From a bacterium (lineage in GTDB: Bacteria; Calescibacteriota; Calescibacteriia; Calescibacteriales; Calescibacteriaceae), in assembly GCA_030550715.1 (NCBI GenBank), contig JAUQOU010000017.1, forward strand, positions 1-39,281: 39,281 bases of DNA. The letters run 5' to 3'. Every line of letters starts with the position of its first letter. Within the stretch, counting starts at the first letter, position 1. Position numbers and translations under genes: made by a program. Of this stretch, positions 39,190 through 39,281 are shown piece by piece. The notes under the pieces are model-generated. The model ran no database searches and was not told where the DNA came from. It saw only the letters and a program-made list of their open reading frames with translations.

Positions 39190-39281
39190 ATGACGAACTT
39201 TGAGAAAATGATGAAAAAGAAACTTGAACAGTTGAAGGCAAATATACTGTCAAAACTGCAAAAAGCAACATATGTCCCAGA
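39190..39281 (+). CDS. Start of an ORF running off the window
   Basis: ATG at 39190: MTNFEKMMKKKLEQLKANILSKLQKATYVP..., open to window end. Confidence 0.35.
   Translation, partial: MTNFEKMMKKKLEQLKANILSKLQKATYVP

Overview
This is a low-GC bacterial chromosomal window with no rRNA, tRNA or CRISPR that I could find. Conserved genes: 5'-truncated mfd, TIGR04551-like outer-membrane protein, fliP, asd, a flagellar basal-body cluster on the minus strand (flgC, a small unknown ORF, fliE, fliF), rpsT, thi4, fusA, the S10 operon start (rpsJ-rplC-rplD-rplW-rplB), trmD, sat, and an M23 peptidase. Accessory material: (i) a scar after rplB with a multiply broken IS1595/ISXO2-like transposase that itself carries a 70-bp hairpin insertion, an IS110-like C-terminal remnant and a long inverted repeat; (ii) a HEPN/MNT toxin-antitoxin pair with a third small overlapping ORF; (iii) a 1256-aa secreted gluzincin-type metalloprotease with a Gly-rich/Cys/TM/basic sorting-like tail; (iv) decayed lipoprotein genes with FN3, MopE-like and RCC1 modules, some interrupted only by in-frame stops; (v) an array of lipoproteins and an outer-membrane protein. 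The most interesting items are the hairpin insertion in the transposase, the metalloprotease tail and the CxxC ORF after it, the decaying FN3/MopE/RCC1 family, the polyproline linker in FliF, and active-site variants in TrmD and Thi4. I do not see a clearly new multi-gene defence or biosynthetic system. All family calls are from recognised motifs; no database search was run.
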